Assembly (NCBI GenBank): GCA_001600095.1
Contig: BCIX01000002.1
Span: 806,001-870,000, forward strand
Reading direction: 5' to 3'
Source of the DNA: Bullera alba
Taxonomy: Eukaryota; Basidiomycota; Tremellomycetes; Tremellales; Bulleraceae
DNA length: 64,000 nt
Shown piece by piece: positions 43,875 through 56,418 of the stretch (positions are counted from its first letter, which is position 1; each line of letters starts with the position of its first letter). The notes beneath the pieces are model-generated. The model did not search any database. It was not told the origin of the DNA and saw only the letters and a list, made by a program, of their open reading frames with translations. The position numbers were made by a program, and so were the translations under genes.

Positions 43875-43916
43875 AGGGGTGTAGCTTCCCGTGAAAGGGG
43901 TGTAGCTTCCCGTGAA
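43875..43916. repeat. 21-nt tandem duplication between convergent genes
   Basis: AGGGGTGTAGCTTCCCGTGA plus A occurs twice in direct succession (43875-43895, 43896-43916). It lies just past the stop codon of the minus-strand orphan and within the likely overlapping 3' UTRs of that gene and APRT. Confidence 0.85.
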
Positions 43917-43926
43917 CCGTGCCGCA

Positions 43927-46537
43927 CTAGAGATCAAGCAAGCTGACATATGGCTCTGGTCGCGTGATCGGCGGTCCCATCCGCCAGAGATGAGCTTCCA
44001 GGTCATCCGACTCTCGGAGGGGAGCGTAGGTACCAACAGAGCGGCCTACTGGAAGCCAAATCAGCTCGACCTCCACATGGTCGTCGGCTGACTTACGAGA
44101 GGGTTCCTCGACTGCATGATGCGACTCCAGCCCAGTGACTTCTCGGTCGAGTTGTGCAATATCTCGAAGTGTCCCGACAAGTGCCCCATTCGGCGCTTGA
44201 CCCGTACCCTCCAGTGTCGGTTCGTCCACGTCTGACACTGACAGGTCAATTGTCGCATCGTCGTCCGACTCGCTCGCAGTACCGACGACCGAGGAAGCGA
44301 TTCCCGATGGCGCGGTTGGCACAGCGGTCATTTCGTCCCTCCTCCATCTCCTGCCGATTTCGTACAGTCTTGCTCGGATTTGCTCGGCGCTCGAGGCGTT
44401 TGGATTGTGAATGAAGGTGGTACCAGTGAGCACAGATCGGCCAGGCGCAGCCGATTGACCGGTGCCCTGATTGCCAAGAGGTGCTGGATCTCTCGCTCTT
44501 GCAGCTAGACCGTGGAGGATGTTGCCCAGCCTGCTATCTTCTGCTGCATCTCGAGGCAATGGCGAGTCCGACTGAAGCCCGGCGCCTCTCGCGCGCGCGG
44601 TACGGACCTCACTCATTGGGATCCCGTCGGTTACGACGATCCGAGGCCGAGATGGAGGCCGGAGATTCGCTGGGACTGGATTGTTTTGTCCGTTCAGCGG
44701 TCCATATTCGACAATTTCCCGTGCCAATGCTCTCAGCCACTCTCCCTCCCTGGCTGTGCTGCGACCACTGGCTGGGTTGGTGGCTGGGCGCCGAGGAAGC
44801 GTCTCTGGTTCACCAGTGCTGAAGGAAAACACGACTCGGCCACCATCACCGATATGTTCGTATATCCTCTGTCGCTCTGTTGGGTGGTCTCCTAGGTATT
44901 CTATCAGGTCCATAGTCCGGGACGTTGGTCCAAGGAGGAGTAGAACGTCCGCAAGGGAGGCGGACTGGAGTGTTGAGTCGTATAACCAATCAGTCGCGGA
45001 ACCACTTGATGTTCGAGGCGGTGGGGGTGCCGGATTCAAGGTTGCTAGGCGTGGCCCGGCAGGTGGAGTAGGGCGGGGTTCGACGCGACGGCTCGTCGGG
45101 GTGGTGTTTGACCTGGGTTGTGGAGACTGTGATCGAGCGGCGTTTTGTCTGCCTAGTCTCGCTGCGACGGCTTGGCCTCGCGATGTCAAGGCGCTGTCGT
45201 TGTTCGTCCTTGGTACGTATACATGTGGGCTCGACACGCTGACATCGGGTAGGAAGGTGGAAGTACTTGTCGGGACCTGGTCATCCCTGATCGAGATCCA
45301 GTACGCTTCATCGGACAACTCATTGCCGCTTGCCCCGACTGGCGGCGGGTCAAAGGCACTGTACCATGCCTCGATGTCTGCATCGAGAGGGATAGCGTAC
45401 GTTGGGATTTCGCGTGACGGTGGGGCGTTGTCCCTTGGCGGCGAAGGGCGGGTCGGTCTTCGAGGCCTGTGCGCAATTTGCGATGGAGGAGGGGTCTCGG
45501 TACTTTGTGATTTTATAGCACTGGGTTCCTGGCCAGTCATCGCGGTGGGTGATGGTGACGCGGGTATGCTGCGAACAACGACTGGTTTGCTGCCTTTACT
45601 GATATCGTGAAGGTTTGTCGGCGTACAGCCCTTGCTTGCGTTCTCTGGCGGAGCCGGCGGCTTCCCCGGCGGTTTTCGAGTGACAGCGGGAGCTCTGCGA
45701 ATCACATGACTATCGTTGATCAAGGACGCGAGGATGCCCGCACTACCTCTCTGTCTAGAATCTCTTATGCCAGCCGCTCCACCGTCTTCCAGAGGTGGAT
45801 TTGTCGACCATGGCGGATCCATATTGAGCGACATACGAGCGCCGAGTGAAGCTGCACCTCTTGTCGCGGATACTGCTTGGCTAGCAGCCTCTCGAAGTCG
45901 CTGAGCCCTTTGCCGTAGGTTATCGATTCTCGATGCGAGCGCTTCTGTCGAGCTCTCAGTCTCGCCCAGGCTTTGAGCTGCGATTGCGGATGACTGTAGA
46001 GAGGCGGCTGTCGTATTGGTAGATGGTGCCGAGGGCGTGGGCCGAAGCGCGTGATGAGGGCCACGAGTGGCGGAAGCTCTTCTGGCGACAGTGGCCAAGT
46101 CCCTGTCGAGCAGCGATTGCCTTGCCGTAGCTACTTCGTTGAGCAACGAGGAGGGAGTGTGTGGACCGTCTGACAAATCGGGCAGGTAGACCGGCGCTCG
46201 TCGACTTGGGGCTATAGGAGCGACAGCTGGAGCTGGAAGACCTTGCGTTTCCTGCTTGGATCTAGTCAGCAGACCATACACTGGTTCCTCCCAAGTAGAC
46301 CAAGAGCTGACTCACGCCGTCAATCACCAGTCTGTTCAGACCTAGCGAATCGTCCTCGTTCAGTGTCCTCTCAAGTTGCCTAGTCTCCCCTCTGAGCCTT
46401 TCCACTGCGTCACTCAACTGATCCACCCGTGTCGATAGGCTATCCCTCAGTTCTTCCAGTGAGAGGAGTAACGACCTCGAATGGGCCACCTCTACCTGAT
46501 GGAGGGGCACCTCGGAGCCGCTGACGTGCGGGGGCAT
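43927..46537 (-). CDS. large unrecognised disordered protein, about 850 residues
   Basis: I do not recognise it. Exon 1 from the ATG at 46537 (MPPHVSG) encodes a coiled-coil-like stretch, including RSLLLSLEELRDSLSTRVDQ and DAVERLRGETRQLERTLNED. An intron follows (GTGAGT, acceptor at or near CCAAG before CAGGAAACG). The long second exon is Ser/Pro/Arg/Ala-rich and largely disordered. It has islands that look folded: LADVLLLLGPTSRTMDLIEY, QRIYEHIGDGGRVVFSFSTG, EQIRARLYEIGRRWRRDEM and, at the end, DDHVEVELIWLPVGRSVGTY with AHLWRMGPPITRPEPYVSLL. The upstream frame beyond 46537 lacks an ATG. The layout resembles a scaffold with an N-terminal oligomerisation helix. No enzyme motif is seen. Confidence 0.7.
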
Positions 46538-47217
46538 GGCGAACCTCGTCGTGAGCTTCCTTTCCGTGCGTTTGGACCGATAGGAGAAGGGCGCCGAGGT
46601 CGGAGCGGTGTGACCTTCTGAAGACAAGAGGACGCAACGAGGTGAAACGAAGTTTGTTTTCGAGCTTTTTGTCTTATAAGACGAGCAGAGACGTTGGCCT
46701 CCTGGCTGGATCGTCAAACTAACTTTTCGCCGGTAGACCTCCTTTCAATCAACTCCTCGTGAACGGAGGCGTGTTCAAAGAGAGAGTCGGGCGCGAGCTG
46801 ATCTGACTTGAGTCTGCACAGATGAACTGTCAACATGTCAACGATGACCATGTGGTCGTCAACCTTGAAACCTTGACCAGTCAGCTGTCCGGCGGAACCA
46901 TATTCAATTGCGATCCAAGCTGGCGTCGAGGTGCATACAGTCGTCGTCCATGTTCTGCATCACTATACATGTCACGCAGGGGACATACACAGCGTAACGA
47001 CATTCACGATCGCTCTCTCTGCGCATGTATGTTTGACAGATGTATTGCAGGTCATCCTCAGAGTCAACAGCTGTCACTTTTGGCTGGGTGGCGGCAACGC
47101 GATGAGCGTCCGGCTTCTTCGGATTTGCCGAACGACCACTTCTCAAAGCTCGCTCGCCATCGTGTTCTCAGCACAATCTCGTGTCGATGTTAATCAAAAC
47201 TCGTATGATCGAGCAAG
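46538..47217. promoter_or_regulatory. divergent intergenic, orphan / AYR1-like
   Basis: The 680 bp between start codons. No convincing exon. Short frames at 46822-47193 lack any motif. Confidence 0.4.
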
Positions 47218-48305
47218 ATGACCGACGACCAGCGTAAAGTAGCTCTCGTCACAGGATGCTCCCAGCCCAACTCCCTCGGAGCGCACATCTGCCTGGCGTT
47301 CCGCCAAAGGGGCTATCGAGTCTTTGCGACATGTAGAGCCCCCCTCGACCGGATCCGATTCCTAGAAGAGCAAGGCTGTGAGATCCTCGAATTGGACATC
47401 AGCAATGAAGGGTCGATCAAGACAGTCGTGGACCATGTCAGAAGGAAGACGAGCGGAACTCTAGATGCTTTGGTCCAGAATGTACGTATCTGATCCCATC
47501 CCCGATAGCATGTCCTAACCCCGACGTATAGGCAGTCTCATGTCCACTCGGTCCATCGCTAAGCATGCCGGAGGACACCCTGACAATGGCGTACAAGACC
47601 AACGTCCTAGGACCGTTCTTGCTCATTCAGCTGTGCACTTCAATGCTGGTACAGACGGCGAGGATACCCGGGCGGCGTACTTGCGTTTGGAACACGGGCA
47701 GTGGTGCCGCCATGTGTCCCAGCCCATGGGCTCTGGCCTACTCTTCCACCAAGGTACGACGATCCAATCACTACCCCACAGTCGCTAAATTCTGTAGGCG
47801 GCTTTGCACAGTATGACCGAATGCCTGCGTTACGAGCTCCAACCGCTCAACGTAGCAGTATTCCTGGGCGCTTTTGGTGTGTACACCGTCAGACTTGAGG
47901 TTGCTGACTGTTGTAGGCTTCATCAAGACTGATCTAGTCAATACCAATACCTATCCCGTAGACGAGCAGTCACCCGTGTTGCCATATTACCAGCAGTTTA
48001 TACGCGACTGGCTGCCCAAAGGCAAGGAGCTGAATCGAAAGGGCATCGAGTCCGGCGCACCAGTCGACAAGGCAGCGGACATCGTGGTCCGCTACTGCGA
48101 CAGCAACAAGCCCGGCCAGGTCGTCTACTACGGGACGTAAGTCGCGCGACCTATAAGCCAGAAGTCTGCTGATTAAGGCAGAAACATCTCTATCATCCGC
48201 TACCTCATGCCGTTCTTCCCCGCATGGTTGTACGATTATATCATCCTCAAGACCAGTGCCGTCAGTAGCGTAGCCACACCACAGCCCAGAGGCAAGGACG
48301 ACTGA
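47218..48305 (+). CDS. short-chain dehydrogenase, AYR1-like (1-acyl-DHAP reductase type)
   Basis: An NADPH-dependent reductase of the classical SDR fold. The nucleotide-binding start is VALVTGCSQPNSLGAHICLA, where the Gly-rich loop is of the TGCS..SLG type seen in AYR1-like enzymes, followed by VFATCRAPLDRI and LELDIS. NTGSGAA and the catalytic YSSTK (Tyr and Lys) are present, then ALHSMTECLRYELQPLNVAV and GFIKTDL. The C-terminus includes VVYYGTNISIIRYLMPFFPA and WLYDYIILK, hydrophobic enough for membrane association, as in AYR1. Four introns fit, including YYGT|NISI. AYR1 reduces 1-acyl-dihydroxyacetone phosphate in lipid droplets and ER. The substrate here is inferred. Confidence 0.85.
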
Positions 48306-48384
48306 GTGATCCGACGCCATCGTCATATGCATACAGATGTCGGCGTACGCGACTTTTGGTATCGTGAACAAGCAATCGACAGGT

Positions 48385-50040
<1,656 letters not shown>

Positions 50041-50588
50041 TGTAGTTTTGTTATGCTCGTGTAGAGAAGCTTGTCGTCGACGTTGCTTGGATGAAAAAAG
50101 TCAGAGAACGTTTGGGTCGAATCGATGAGCGGGCATTGGGATTCGAGTCAAAAGAGTGGGGTCTCCAGACGAGTGATAAGCTTCCGCCGGCAATCGCCAC
50201 TGACCAGAGGAACAGTTAAAATGCCACGTACTGGACCATCACCTGATCCTGCAGGAGACACTCTATAAGCGTAACCCCAGCACGCCCAGCCGAGCCGTGA
50301 GGTCTGAGGCCTGAGGTTCAGCTTAAGACACCGCTCGAACGACATGAAGTGACCTGGGTGCATCCGATAAACCAACTGTATAGACTGCTATTAAAATATG
50401 ACCAAAATGTTCAGAGCGCAGAAGTTACCTAGCCAAAGAGGGTGTATCACATGACCAGCATGTATTTCGTCGGTATCGCGAGGCCAAAGCCTGACGCGTA
50501 GAGTCCGGCACTGATGCCAAAAATTGTCACAAACACAATCTCACAAATTCGAAAAAGATCCTTTCCATAGTCCGTCGAGAGAGCCGCA
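50041..50588. other. intergenic between DAHP synthase and MSB2-type gene
   Basis: About 550 bp with the DAHP synthase promoter and the 3' UTR of the mucin gene. I see no exon, repeat or RNA gene. Confidence 0.4.
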
Positions 50589-53500
50589 TCACTCGTAATC
50601 CCTGTCCCTAAACTCGAGCGAGTTGCCTTGCAAGTGCGGCTGTCCGATCATTGCCTTTTGAATGCCCTGACTGCGTCGGTTGTTGTTTGACATTTGGGCC
50701 AATCCGTCCCTGCTGCCACTAGTGCCGAGGTAGCTCCTGGTGACGATATCCTCGAATGGGTTCTGAGGTTGTGCTCGTCGTGGTTGCTGCTGCTGTGGCG
50801 GCTGGGCGAACCATGATGTTCCAAAGACGCTCGGTCCGTAGTTTGTTGGCGAGTCGGCTCGGCCATATGTCGCGCCGATGGGAGCAGATCTCAACGAGTC
50901 TTCACCATGATATGACATATTGTCTCGCTGCATTGCTCTCATGGATCGATCATTGTCCAGAGGTGAGGCGTAGAACGAAGATGGTCTGTCGTCGACGTCG
51001 GACGCTGCGATCGATGGGACGTGGGAGACCCTGTGGGAATCGCGGTTGGCGCCATAGGTCGCGTATTGCCCGTTGTCAAACATGCTCATGTGCTCGGAAA
51101 GTCGCTTGTGTACTGCCTTGTCGTTGGACCGCTTGACCCGTTTGTAGATCCACCAGACTAGTGCGATCCAGAGTAGACCACCGATCGAGACGCAAACGCC
51201 AATGATGATGTTTCGCTTCTTGTCCGAACTTCCACCGCTGGATTCTGAGGATCCCTTGGTTGTGTCGCCATTGCCGGTCGACGCGGCTAGCGGGAACGCC
51301 GTGTTGATCTGCGCCGCGAGCTGACCTTGAATGCCGGGCTGGCTGAACAATGGGGATCCCTGGGTCTTGATGTAGGCGTTCAACGTGTCAAACTTGTCCG
51401 AAGGGATGTACGCGAGCCATTGAGTGAGCAAGCTGGCCTCGTTTCCATTCCACGATGCGGGCTGGTAAACCATCAGACCATACGTCTTGACGTTGTCGGA
51501 CGAGATGTTCAGCGCGGTCGAGACCAACTGGGGAAAAGTGTTGAACAGCTGGGACGTGGCATCGGAAGACTTGACCACGAACAACCACGGGTACTCGTTC
51601 TCCGAGAGCAAAAGTGCGATCAACGTGTCGTCCTTGACTGGATCGTCGACCTTGCCAGATCCAGCGCTGGCTTGGTTGACGACGGAATTGGCGGGGACGA
51701 TCAACGTTGGGATACTGCTCGGAATCACGGCGGTGGATGGGAGGGAAGCTGTCGGGCTGGTTCTCGTGGCTGGCTGGCTGGTGACAGGTGCGGCGGTAGT
51801 TGTGCCTGCCGATGATGACGCCGTGTTGCTCGCGACGATCAACCAGGTCTGCGAGGGGGTGTAGGCGTCGTTGAAGGTGCTCGAGGCCGAAGGAGCGTTG
51901 TACACTGAGGAAGCGGGTTCCGATGGTGATGGTGCAAACGACGAGGATGGGGCGTTGGAAAAGGTGACGACTTGGGAGCCGTTTCTCGCTGGAGCAGAGG
52001 TGAGAGTGCCGATCAGAGTCGCTTCCTCTGTCTCTCCAGAGGCCGAAGCGCTCAAAGTGATCGACTGCTGATTGACTCCGGCAGAGGATATAGGTGCGCC
52101 AACCGACGTTCGGGAAGACTCTGCTGATTGCGAAAATGACGGAGAGAAGACGGATGACTCTGTGGGTCGCGCAGTGTCCGAGGGCTGGATCCAGACGTAC
52201 GAGCTGGCCTCGGAGGGACTTGCCGAGGACGGGGACGGACTGAAGATCGAAGAGGGAGCTGGGACCCAATCGGACGACTGAGTTGGAGGCACGTAGGTCG
52301 AGGACGACTCTGCCGATGCCGAAGGGCTTGGAACGAAAGAAGGCTCAAAGGCTGGTACGGTCAGCGCTACGCTGTTGTCAAGTCACTCACTACTGCCAGA
52401 CGAGGACTGCACGGGGAGGACGGGCGGTGTGTAGCTCGACGAGGGGGCCGAGGCTGTAGAGGAGTGATTAGCTGCTTGCTCTGGGACTTGTGGGCTTGGG
52501 TTTGGGAATAAAGTAAACGTGGAATAAGCTGAAAAACCGGGCAAAACAGTGCTAGAAGGGGGAATTGCTGAAGGCGAGAATGGTCCAGATTGATATTGAG
52601 GATCGGGAGATGGCCCTGGGTATACCGTGCTGAATGTCGAGGAACTGGGTGATGGTATCCAAGAATTACTCTGCGCTGCCGGGAGTGATGGTCCCGGTTG
52701 AACTGAAATCGATGGGGCAGGTACCGATGGGCTGGGAATCGTGTTCGACGGTATTGACACTGACGGCACAAATGTGAAGGTCGGTGCCGAGAGTCCTGGA
52801 TCCAGTGGGCCTGAGACAGTCAAGCCTGAAGAAGCGAATCCAGCACCAGACGGACCCGATGACGCCGAGGGGAATGATTGTGAGGGAGACCATCCCGGCC
52901 ATCCGGACTCTGATGGGCCAGACACCGAACTGGACGGTCCAGAGGGGACGTTTGACGATATAGGAGCTCCAGGTGGACCGCTCAAAGTGTATGATGGGGA
53001 TGGCACGGGAATCGACGGTACCGGACCGGACATGGAGGGAGGGCCCGATGGCACCACGCCGGAAGGCGAGGTACCACTGGAAGGTCCAGATAGCGAGCCA
53101 GACGGACCAGAGGCGGAGGGCGAAGGCCAAACGTTTGATGGACCGCTCATTGCTGAAGGGCTGCTATATGGAATGGGTGGTCCACTGGGTCCACTCGGCG
53201 CACTTGGAGACGGCACGATGCCCGAAGGCGAGGGGACCGCACCGCTACCCGACGGGATCGACGGAATTGGCTGACTGTTGACGGGTCCGGAGGGTATCGG
53301 CACGGAGAGCGATGGTCCAGATGCCGACGGCGAGGAAGCGGATGGCGCACTTGGCGATGGACCAGGTACCATAGCCGATGGCCCCGAGGGCACACTCATA
53401 GACGGGCCAGAAGGCGCACTTGGCGACGGGCCTGATGGGGATGGTCCGGCAGGAGGACTCGGTGATGGCACCCAAGGTGAAGGCCCGGAGGGTACGCTCG

Positions 53501-55112
53501 GCGATGCCACATTCGAATTCGTTATGATAGATTGACCGGACGGGCCCTGTTGACTGGGACTTGGAATCACAGGGGATGGGATAGGCTGTGATGGCGGCAG
53601 TGAGGGCGGAAGCGAGGGCGGCAGTGAGGGCGGAAGAGAAGGCGGAAGAGAAGGCGGAAGAGAAGGTGGAAGAGAGGGTGGCAGAGACACAACAGAAGAC
53701 TCCCCGACCGGCGAGGGTCCTGGCGCAATGGGGCTTGGGACCACAGCTCCAGAGCCCGACGGCTCCTGTCGAGGCTGTATAGATAGCCGACGGTCGCCCA
53801 TTGGGGGGATGACCTTTGCCTCGGCAAATAAGAGGGGACTCGGAGGCATGGGCAAAATGGACAACAAGGAATTTGAGGGGTTGAAAAGACTTGACAAAGA
53901 AAATAAATTGAAGAGGCTTGAAAGACTTGAAAACGATGAAACACTTGGGGACTTGAAGGACGACTTACTTGAAGTTTCACTTGGGATCTCGACGACAGTG
54001 CTCGATTCATTGACCGAGGTACTGCTCGAGCCGTCTCCAACGGAGATAGTGATCCCAATTATAGGTGGCTCGGAAGTTGCCGATGCCGAAGGCGTTGAAG
54101 CTTCAGAAGTCGAGGTCGAGTCTCCAAGGGAGATGGTGATGCCGATCAGAGGTGGTTGAGATGTTGTAGGCGAAGCGGAAGGCGTTGAGACGTCCGACGA
54201 CGCGGAAGGCGTTGAGTCCGAAGAAACGGGCAGAGCGTCCGAAGCAGTCACCGTGACTCCGACAGCAGGCACAGACGAAGCTGTGAAAGATGCGTCCGAC
54301 GCCGAACTGCTTGGAACCACATCTGGAACGGTGATAGTGATGCCGACTGCGGGTGGAGTGGGCGAGGTAGAAGAAACCGAGGACGATGGCTCGGACGACG
54401 TCGTCGATGTCTCCAGTACCGCGGGGATTGATATCGACAGCGGGTCCGAAGATGATGACTGAGGCCGCGGAGAAATCGAAGATGCTTGAGATGCCTCGGA
54501 TACAGACTCGACGGGTGACGGTGAGGCCGAGGGAGATGACGCAGGCGCATCCGTCGAACTGGGTGCTGGCGATAATGTGAGAACAGCAGCCGATGCGGAT
54601 ACGCTCGAGCTCTCTGTGGAAGGCAAAGTTGCAGCCGACGAGACAGTACTGGTGGCAGAAAAGCTGGACTCGACAACGCTGCGGACCACAGACGAGTCGG
54701 CAGATGTCGACGAGGCCACTGCGGACGATAAAGCCGCAGATGACGCCACAGCCGAATCCGAGCTTGAGCTACTCGACAACGGAGCCTCGGGTGTGATGAC
54801 CGCAGCAGGTCCAGTGGCAGAGATTGAGATCTCGAGCAGAGGGTCGAGTGCGGGGTCCAACAGCGATTCGACAGGTTGTAGGAGGCCTATACGTTAGTGA
54901 CATCCAAAGAGTCGTGACCCACCATCATCGGTGTTGATCACAGCTTCCAGCAACTGCCTCTCCCTGAATTTCCTGCTCCTGCCATTCTGCCTCGACGCCA
55001 CTCCGCTCGCATGGTTCCCTAGCGCTTGAGCCACCGTTGAGAGAGTCAAAGCGAGGACGACGAACAGCATCGTGTTGAGGGCGAATCTTGGAGGTTTGCG
55101 AGACCAACGCAT
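50589..55112 (-). CDS. MSB2: MSB2-type signalling mucin
   Basis: Signalling mucins sit in the plasma membrane upstream of MAPK pathways for filamentation, osmostress and mating. Three exons fit together. Exon 1 (ATG 55112) has a signal peptide (FALNTMLFVVLALTLSTVAQ). Exon 2 is about 830 residues of Ser/Pro/Thr-rich mucin sequence with repeats. Exon 3 carries the conserved extracellular module LIALLLSENEYPWLFVVKSS, FNTFPQLVSTALNISSDNVK and WLAYIPSDKFDTLNAYIKTQ, then the membrane helix NIIIGVCVSIGGLLWIALVW and a basic stop (YKRVKRSNDK). The cytosolic tail is about 150 residues and Ser/Gln-rich. The joins DDG|LLQPVE and GS(T)FEPSF keep the frame. Assignment rests on the module next to the membrane plus layout. 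Total about 1,450 residues. Confidence 0.85.
52740..53540 (-). repeat. MSB2: PSGPS-type repeat region of the mucin
   Basis: Dozens of short Pro-Ser-Gly-Pro or Pro-Ser-Pro-Ser units without strict period. The opposite strand is open over long stretches (for example 52741-53274) only as a consequence of this composition. Confidence 0.8.
53592..53690 (-). repeat. MSB2: 8 tandem copies of a 12-nt unit encoding Ser-Leu-Pro-Pro
   Basis: Eight consecutive SLPP units in the mucin stalk. The plus strand shows alternating GGCGGCAGTGAG and GGCGGAAGAGAA versions, so the array has begun to diverge. Copy number at such arrays often varies between strains. Confidence 0.9.
54040..54370 (-). repeat. MSB2: four degenerate copies of a G-(I/V)-T-(I/V)-(T/S) segment in the mucin
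   Basis: VGITITVPDV, VGVTVTASDA, IGITISLGDS and IGITISVGDG recur at about 30-50-residue spacing, each preceded by Pro and followed by Ser/Thr-rich sequence. They look like short beta strands repeated within the O-glycosylated region. Confidence 0.8.
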
Positions 55113-56418
55113 CCTTGGTCGAGTCACTTAGATCACTAGCATGGAGTGTGGGATTGTCTAATCATGATGTGTGAGCTTGATCACAGTATGTCGGAGCTGG
55201 TATACTACAGCTATGCTGACGACGAGAATGACGCTCACGGTGTTGCGATTGATGCCACCAGGGCTATCTGCCAGTATGAAAATGATGATACACGTCAGAG
55301 GTTGAAACCGGGCTCTGGGGTGCGAGCCTGGGAGGTGGTGATGAAAAGAGGAGTCGGGTGATGGGTGAAAGGACGGTGGGTGGTAGTACGGTAGTGCTGG
55401 GCGAGATTTTTCGATAGTCTAGGGTGAACGAGTGACGACGAGTTGGTGCTGCTGCGAGTAAGTGGGGCCAAAACGGGCGGGTTTAGAGAGGAAGCGGGTC
55501 GAGGTAGAGTATGTAGGTTGCAAAGCGACGAGGTACGAATGAGATGAGCTAAAGTGTTCAAGGTAGTAAAGGTCGATCGAAGCAGCACTCGGCCTAAAAG
55601 GGTCAGCGCGAATAAAACGCTCGAGGCCTGCGCGGGAAAAAGGAGGGATCCTTGCGTTCACCCTCCAGGCACGCGGCACAAACAGTGCCCTTCGTCGTCG
55701 TCGACAACCACACATCGGTCCAGACTTTAACGGACCTGTGCTAGGACCCCTTTATGCATCGACACTCGTTTCATCAGGTCCTTCCTCGACGTCCTGCATC
55801 AGCGAAGCGATTCTGCTCCACACACGATCACATTGCAGAGATGACAGTCCCAGGAGGTAGGAGGTGCTTGACGCGTCGAGGCGGTTTTGATTTTGGCACG
55901 AAAAAAGCAACGCGCGACTGCTTTGCTCGGACCGCAGCTTCGTTCGTGATGTGTATCGTCAACTATTGTCAACCTATCTTGAGCCATGCATAGACAGACA
56001 TAGACACGTCCTGTGCAAGCTCAGGCAAGCTCCTGTGCATGATATGGAGATCATGGACATGGACAGATGAGGACAGACGCTGACTCGACTTGCCTCTCCA
56101 GTTTCAACGCCCATCCGATGGACATCAAGTCATAAACGCCACTCGGGCTCAGGGTCCAAAGGGGCCAGAATTCCAACATGAAACGCTCCGGCGCGAAGCA
56201 CAATGAAACATCGGGAAAGGGGGAGGAACCGTGAGCAAGCACATTCTGCACGCGTTGTGCGCGTGGAAGACCGGCGGACTCCGCAAGCATCTCGAGCGTT
56301 CGAGAAGTCCGGGCCAGAGTGGGCGCTGAACGAACGCTGAGTACTGAGTGCACTAAGCCTCTTTGTCAATACCATAACAGTTATTAGAGCCACACCTACA
56401 CGGACACCACGTATCAAC
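55113..56418. promoter_or_regulatory. 1.3-kb divergent intergenic MSB2 / CDC37
   Basis: The second-longest gap. The part next to MSB2 (about 55295-55715) is C/T-rich on the minus strand and open in two frames, as expected for a long 5' UTR that may contain upstream frames. I see no gene or RNA. Confidence 0.45.

Noticed and set aside
44681..45610. 309-codon plus-strand frame
   Set aside because: Antisense to the large disordered orphan. No motif, and the minus frame is longer, continuous and has a plausible start and intron.
50097..50160. Possible tRNA B-box (GGGTCGAATC, GATTCGAGTC)
   Set aside because: No matching A-box at the right distance and no cloverleaf could be drawn. It is also just upstream of the DAHP synthase gene.
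52741..53274. 177-codon plus-strand frame rich in Asp, Gly and Pro
   Set aside because: A by-product of the PSGPS repeats of the mucin on the other strand.
55295..55715. Overlapping minus-strand frames rich in Ser, Thr and Pro
   Set aside because: They lie in the C/T-rich region upstream of MSB2 and have no ATG-led conserved sequence. Interpreted as leader DNA.
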